Source: Sphingomonas bacterium
Lineage (GTDB): Bacteria > Pseudomonadota > Alphaproteobacteria > Sphingomonadales > Sphingomonadaceae
Assembly: GCF_903643065.1 (NCBI RefSeq)
Contig: NZ_CAHJWX010000051.1
Coordinates: 1 to 8,525, forward strand
Reading direction: 5' to 3'
DNA length: 8,525 bases
Below are positions 6,636-8,525 of the stretch, piece after piece. The notes under the pieces were generated by a model. That model was not told the DNA's origin. It saw only the letters and a program-made list of their open reading frames with translations, and ran no database searches. A program made the translations under genes and the position numbers. Numbering within the stretch: the stretch's first letter is position 1; every line of letters begins with the position of its first letter.

Positions 6636-6656
6636 CGGCGCGACGGCGAGGCGCCG
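6636..6656 (+). terminator. Short GC hairpin directly after the receptor stop
   Basis: CGGCGC (6636-6641) pairs with GCGCCG (6651-6656) around a 9-nt loop, beginning at the base after the TAG stop of the receptor. The 6-bp stem has no T-run. It is in the right place for a terminator or 3'-end stabiliser but is weak by itself, and readthrough into typA is possible. Confidence 0.3.
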
Positions 6657-6722
6657 TACGTTGCACGCGGCCGGCGGGCGACCCTTTCCGCAATGCGGCA
6701 ATTCGGCTAAGGGCGCGCGACC

Positions 6723-6735
6723 TTTTCCGGGAAAA
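6723..6735. promoter_or_regulatory. 13-bp palindrome covering the typA ribosome-binding region
   Basis: TTTTCC (6723-6728) and GGAAAA (6730-6735) are perfect inverted arms around a single G, ending one base before the first of two tandem ATGs. The GGGA at 6729-6732 is the only Shine-Dalgarno-like sequence for typA and lies within it. A DNA-binding site or an effect on translation start are both possible; as RNA the one-base loop is too tight to fold fully. The AT-rich arms stand out in this GC-rich region. Confidence 0.35.
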
Positions 6736-6739
6736 CATG

Positions 6740-8525
6740 ATGAACCTGCGCAACGTGGCGATCATCGCCCACGTCGATCACGGCAAGACCACGCTCGTCG
6801 ACCAGCTCTTCCGCCAGTCCGGCACCTTCCGCGACAACCAGCGGATCGAGGAACGGGCGATGGACTCCAACGACCTGGAGAAGGAACGCGGGATCACGAT
6901 CCTGGCCAAGTGCACCTCCGTCGAATGGCCCCCCGCGGGAGCGCCCGGCGACGTCACGCGGATCAATATCGTCGACACGCCCGGCCATGCCGATTTCGGC
7001 GGCGAGGTGGAGCGCATCCTGTCGATGGTCGACGGCGTCATCCTGCTGGTCGACGCGGCCGAGGGCGCGATGCCGCAGACCAAGTTCGTGACGGGCAAGG
7101 CGCTGGCGCTTGGCTTGCGCCCGATCGTCGTCGTCAACAAGATCGACCGGTCGGACGCGCGCGCGCAGGAGGTGCTGGACGAGGTGTTCGACCTGTTCGT
7201 GTCGCTGGACGCGACGGACGAGCAGCTCGATTTCCCCGTGCTCTTCGCGAGCGGGCGCAACGGTTACGCGGGCGATAGCGCGGAGGTGCGCGAGGGCACG
7301 CTGGCGCCGTTGTTCGACCGCATCGTCGCGCATGTGCCCGCGCCCAAGCTCAACGAGGACGCGGCCTTTACCTTCCTGGTGACGCTGCTCGACCGCGACA
7401 ATTTCGTCGGTCGCATCCTGACGGGCCGGGTCAATTCGGGCGTGGTCAAGGTCAACCAGCCGATCCACGCGCTGGACGACGCGGGCAACGTCATCGAGAC
7501 GGGCCGCGCGTCCAAGCTGATGGGCTTTCGCGGGCTGGAGCGCGTCGCGATTGAGGAAGCGCGCGCGGGCGACATCATCTCGATGGCCGGGCTGGCGGTC
7601 GCGACGGTGGCGAACACGATCGCGGACACGAGCGTGACGGAGGCGCTGCACGCGCAGCCGATCGATCCGCCGACGCTGTCGATGCGCTTCGCCGTCAACG
7701 ACAGCCCGATGGCGGGGCGCGAGGGATCGAAGGTGACGAGCCGGATGATCCGCGACCGGCTGATGCGCGAAGGCGAGAGCAATGTCGCGATCAAGGTCAC
7801 CGAAGCCGCCGACAAGGACAGTTTCGAGGTCGCCGGGCGCGGCGAGCTGCAGCTGGGCGTGCTGATCGAGACGATGCGGCGCGAGGGCTTCGAGCTGGGC
7901 ATCAGCCGCCCGCGCGTGCTGTTCGCCGAGGACGGCGATGGCAAGCGGACGGAGCCGTACGAGACCGTCATCATCGACGTGGACGAGGAATATTCGGGCA
8001 CGGTCGTCGAGAAGATGGCGATCCGCAAGGCCGAGCTGACCGACATGCGGCCGTCGGGCGGCGGCAAGACGCGCATCACCTTCTCCGCGCCCAGCCGCGG
8101 CATGATCGGCTATCATGGCGAGTTCCTGTCCGACACGCGCGGCACGGGGATCATGAACCGGCTGTTCGAGCGCTATGGGCCGTACAAGGGCAATATCGAG
8201 GGCCGCAAGAACGGCGTGCTGATCTCCAACGGCACCGGCGAGGCGAACGCCTATGCGCTCGGCTTCCTGGAGGAGCGCGGCATCCTGATGGTCGCGCCGG
8301 GCGACCCGCTGTACGAGGGCATCATCATCGGCGAGAACGCCAAGACGGACGACCTGGAGGTCAATCCGATGAAGGCGAAGCAGCTCACCAACTTCCGCGC
8401 GAGCGGCGGCAAGGACGACGCGATCCGCCTCACCCCGCCCAAGCGGCTGACGCTGGAACAGGCGATCGCCTATATCGACGACGACGAGATGGTGGAGGTG
8501 ACGCCCAAGTCGATCCGGCTGCGCA
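6740..8525 (+). CDS. typA: Translational GTPase BipA/TypA (partial, 3' end beyond the window)
   Basis: BipA/TypA is an EF-G-like GTPase that binds the ribosome and supports ribosome assembly and stress or low-temperature growth. All GTPase motifs are present (numbered from the ATG at 6740): G1 AHVDHGKTT (10-18), switch I/G2 [10 protein letters not shown] (45-54), G3 DTPGHAD (79-85) and G4 NKID (133-136). After the G domain come domain II ([12 protein letters not shown] and onward), the EF-G III-like part with [21 protein letters not shown], the domain V-like part with [15 protein letters not shown], and the BipA-specific C-terminal domain ([34 protein letters not shown] in pieces). About 595 codons are present against a usual 605-610, so only the last 10-15 residues are missing. 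Switch I to G3 carries a small WPPAGAPGD insertion, absent from the E. coli protein as I remember it. The second of two tandem ATGs (6737, 6740) was chosen because it is 7 nt from GGGA. No disruption is seen. Its promoter is not evident in the 104-bp gap after the receptor. Confidence 0.95.
   Translation, partial: MNLRNVAIIAHVDHGKTTLVDQLFRQSGTFRDNQRIEERAMDSNDLEKERGITILAKCTSVEWPPAGAPGDVTRINIVDTPGHADFGGEVERILSMVDGVILLVDAAEGAMPQTKFVTGKALALGLRPIVVVNKIDRSDARAQEVLDEVFDLFVSLDATDEQLDFPVLFASGRNGYAGDSAEVREGTLAPLFDRIVAHVPAPKLNEDAAFTFLVTLLDRDNFVGRILTGRVNSGVVKVNQPIHALDDAGNVIETGRASKLMGFRGLERVAIEEARAGDIISMAGLAVATVANTIADTSVTEALHAQPIDPPTLSMRFAVNDSPMAGREGSKVTSRMIRDRLMREGESNVAIKVTEAADKDSFEVAGRGELQLGVLIETMRREGFELGISRPRVLFAEDGDGKRTEPYETVIIDVDEEYSGTVVEKMAIRKAELTDMRPSGGGKTRITFSAPSRGMIGYHGEFLSDTRGTGIMNRLFERYGPYKGNIEGRKNGVLISNGTGEANAYALGFLEERGILMVAPGDPLYEGIIIGENAKTDDLEVNPMKAKQLTNFRASGGKDDAIRLTPPKRLTLEQAIAYIDDDEMVEVTPKSIRLR

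Noticed and set aside
4836..6701. 621-codon open frame on the minus strand opposite the TonB receptor
   Set aside because: It is Arg/Ala/Gly-rich with no recognisable domain, and lies antisense to a clear receptor. Long antisense frames are expected in GC-rich codon-biased DNA.
6707..8116. 469-codon open frame on the minus strand opposite typA
   Set aside because: Its composition (His/Arg/Asp-rich, no motif) is that of a shadow of the typA codons; typA itself has all GTPase motifs on the plus strand.

Overview
The window is high-GC DNA (73% in a counted TonB-receptor line) with alphaproteobacterial, most likely sphingomonad, character. This rests on the TonB-dependent receptor and BipA/TypA protein styles, a periplasmic DUF4142 protein, and a GGAAC-N16-CGTT promoter of the alphaproteobacterial EcfG general-stress type. 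No rRNA, tRNA, CRISPR array or insertion sequence was recognised. The genus is an inference from protein style, not a proven identification.

Layout. Positions 1-1303 (minus strand) hold a TelA/KlaA-family toxic-anion-resistance gene and the first 28 codons of the gene after it, 7 bp apart and probably co-transcribed. A short divergent intergenic region (1304-1406) carries the telA promoter, an inverted repeat inside that promoter's spacer, and a second near-palindrome facing a vapBC-type toxin-antitoxin pair (1407-2089, plus strand). vapC ends in a strong GC hairpin 16 bp from the convergent end of a secreted HSL-type alpha/beta-hydrolase gene (2106-3188, minus). That gene diverges from a secreted DUF4142 gene (3347-3874, plus). 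Their shared 158-bp spacer has a perfect EcfG-type promoter facing the hydrolase and a one-mismatch version facing the DUF4142 gene, which suggests a stress-controlled pair of exported proteins.

A 358-bp gene-free stretch (3875-4232) with two hairpins comes before a TonB-dependent outer-membrane receptor (4233-6635). The receptor is full length in a single reading frame but is cut by an in-frame amber codon at 5175-5177, after the plug and the first part of the barrel. It is therefore a very recent pseudogene, a sequencing error or an amber-readthrough gene. The window ends inside typA/bipA (6740-8525, plus), a ribosome-associated translational GTPase lacking only its last few residues.

The genes do not form one pathway. 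The main points of interest are the single amber codon in an otherwise intact receptor, the paired EcfG-like promoters, and the compact divergent control region between telA and vapBC. I found no convincing undescribed multi-gene system.
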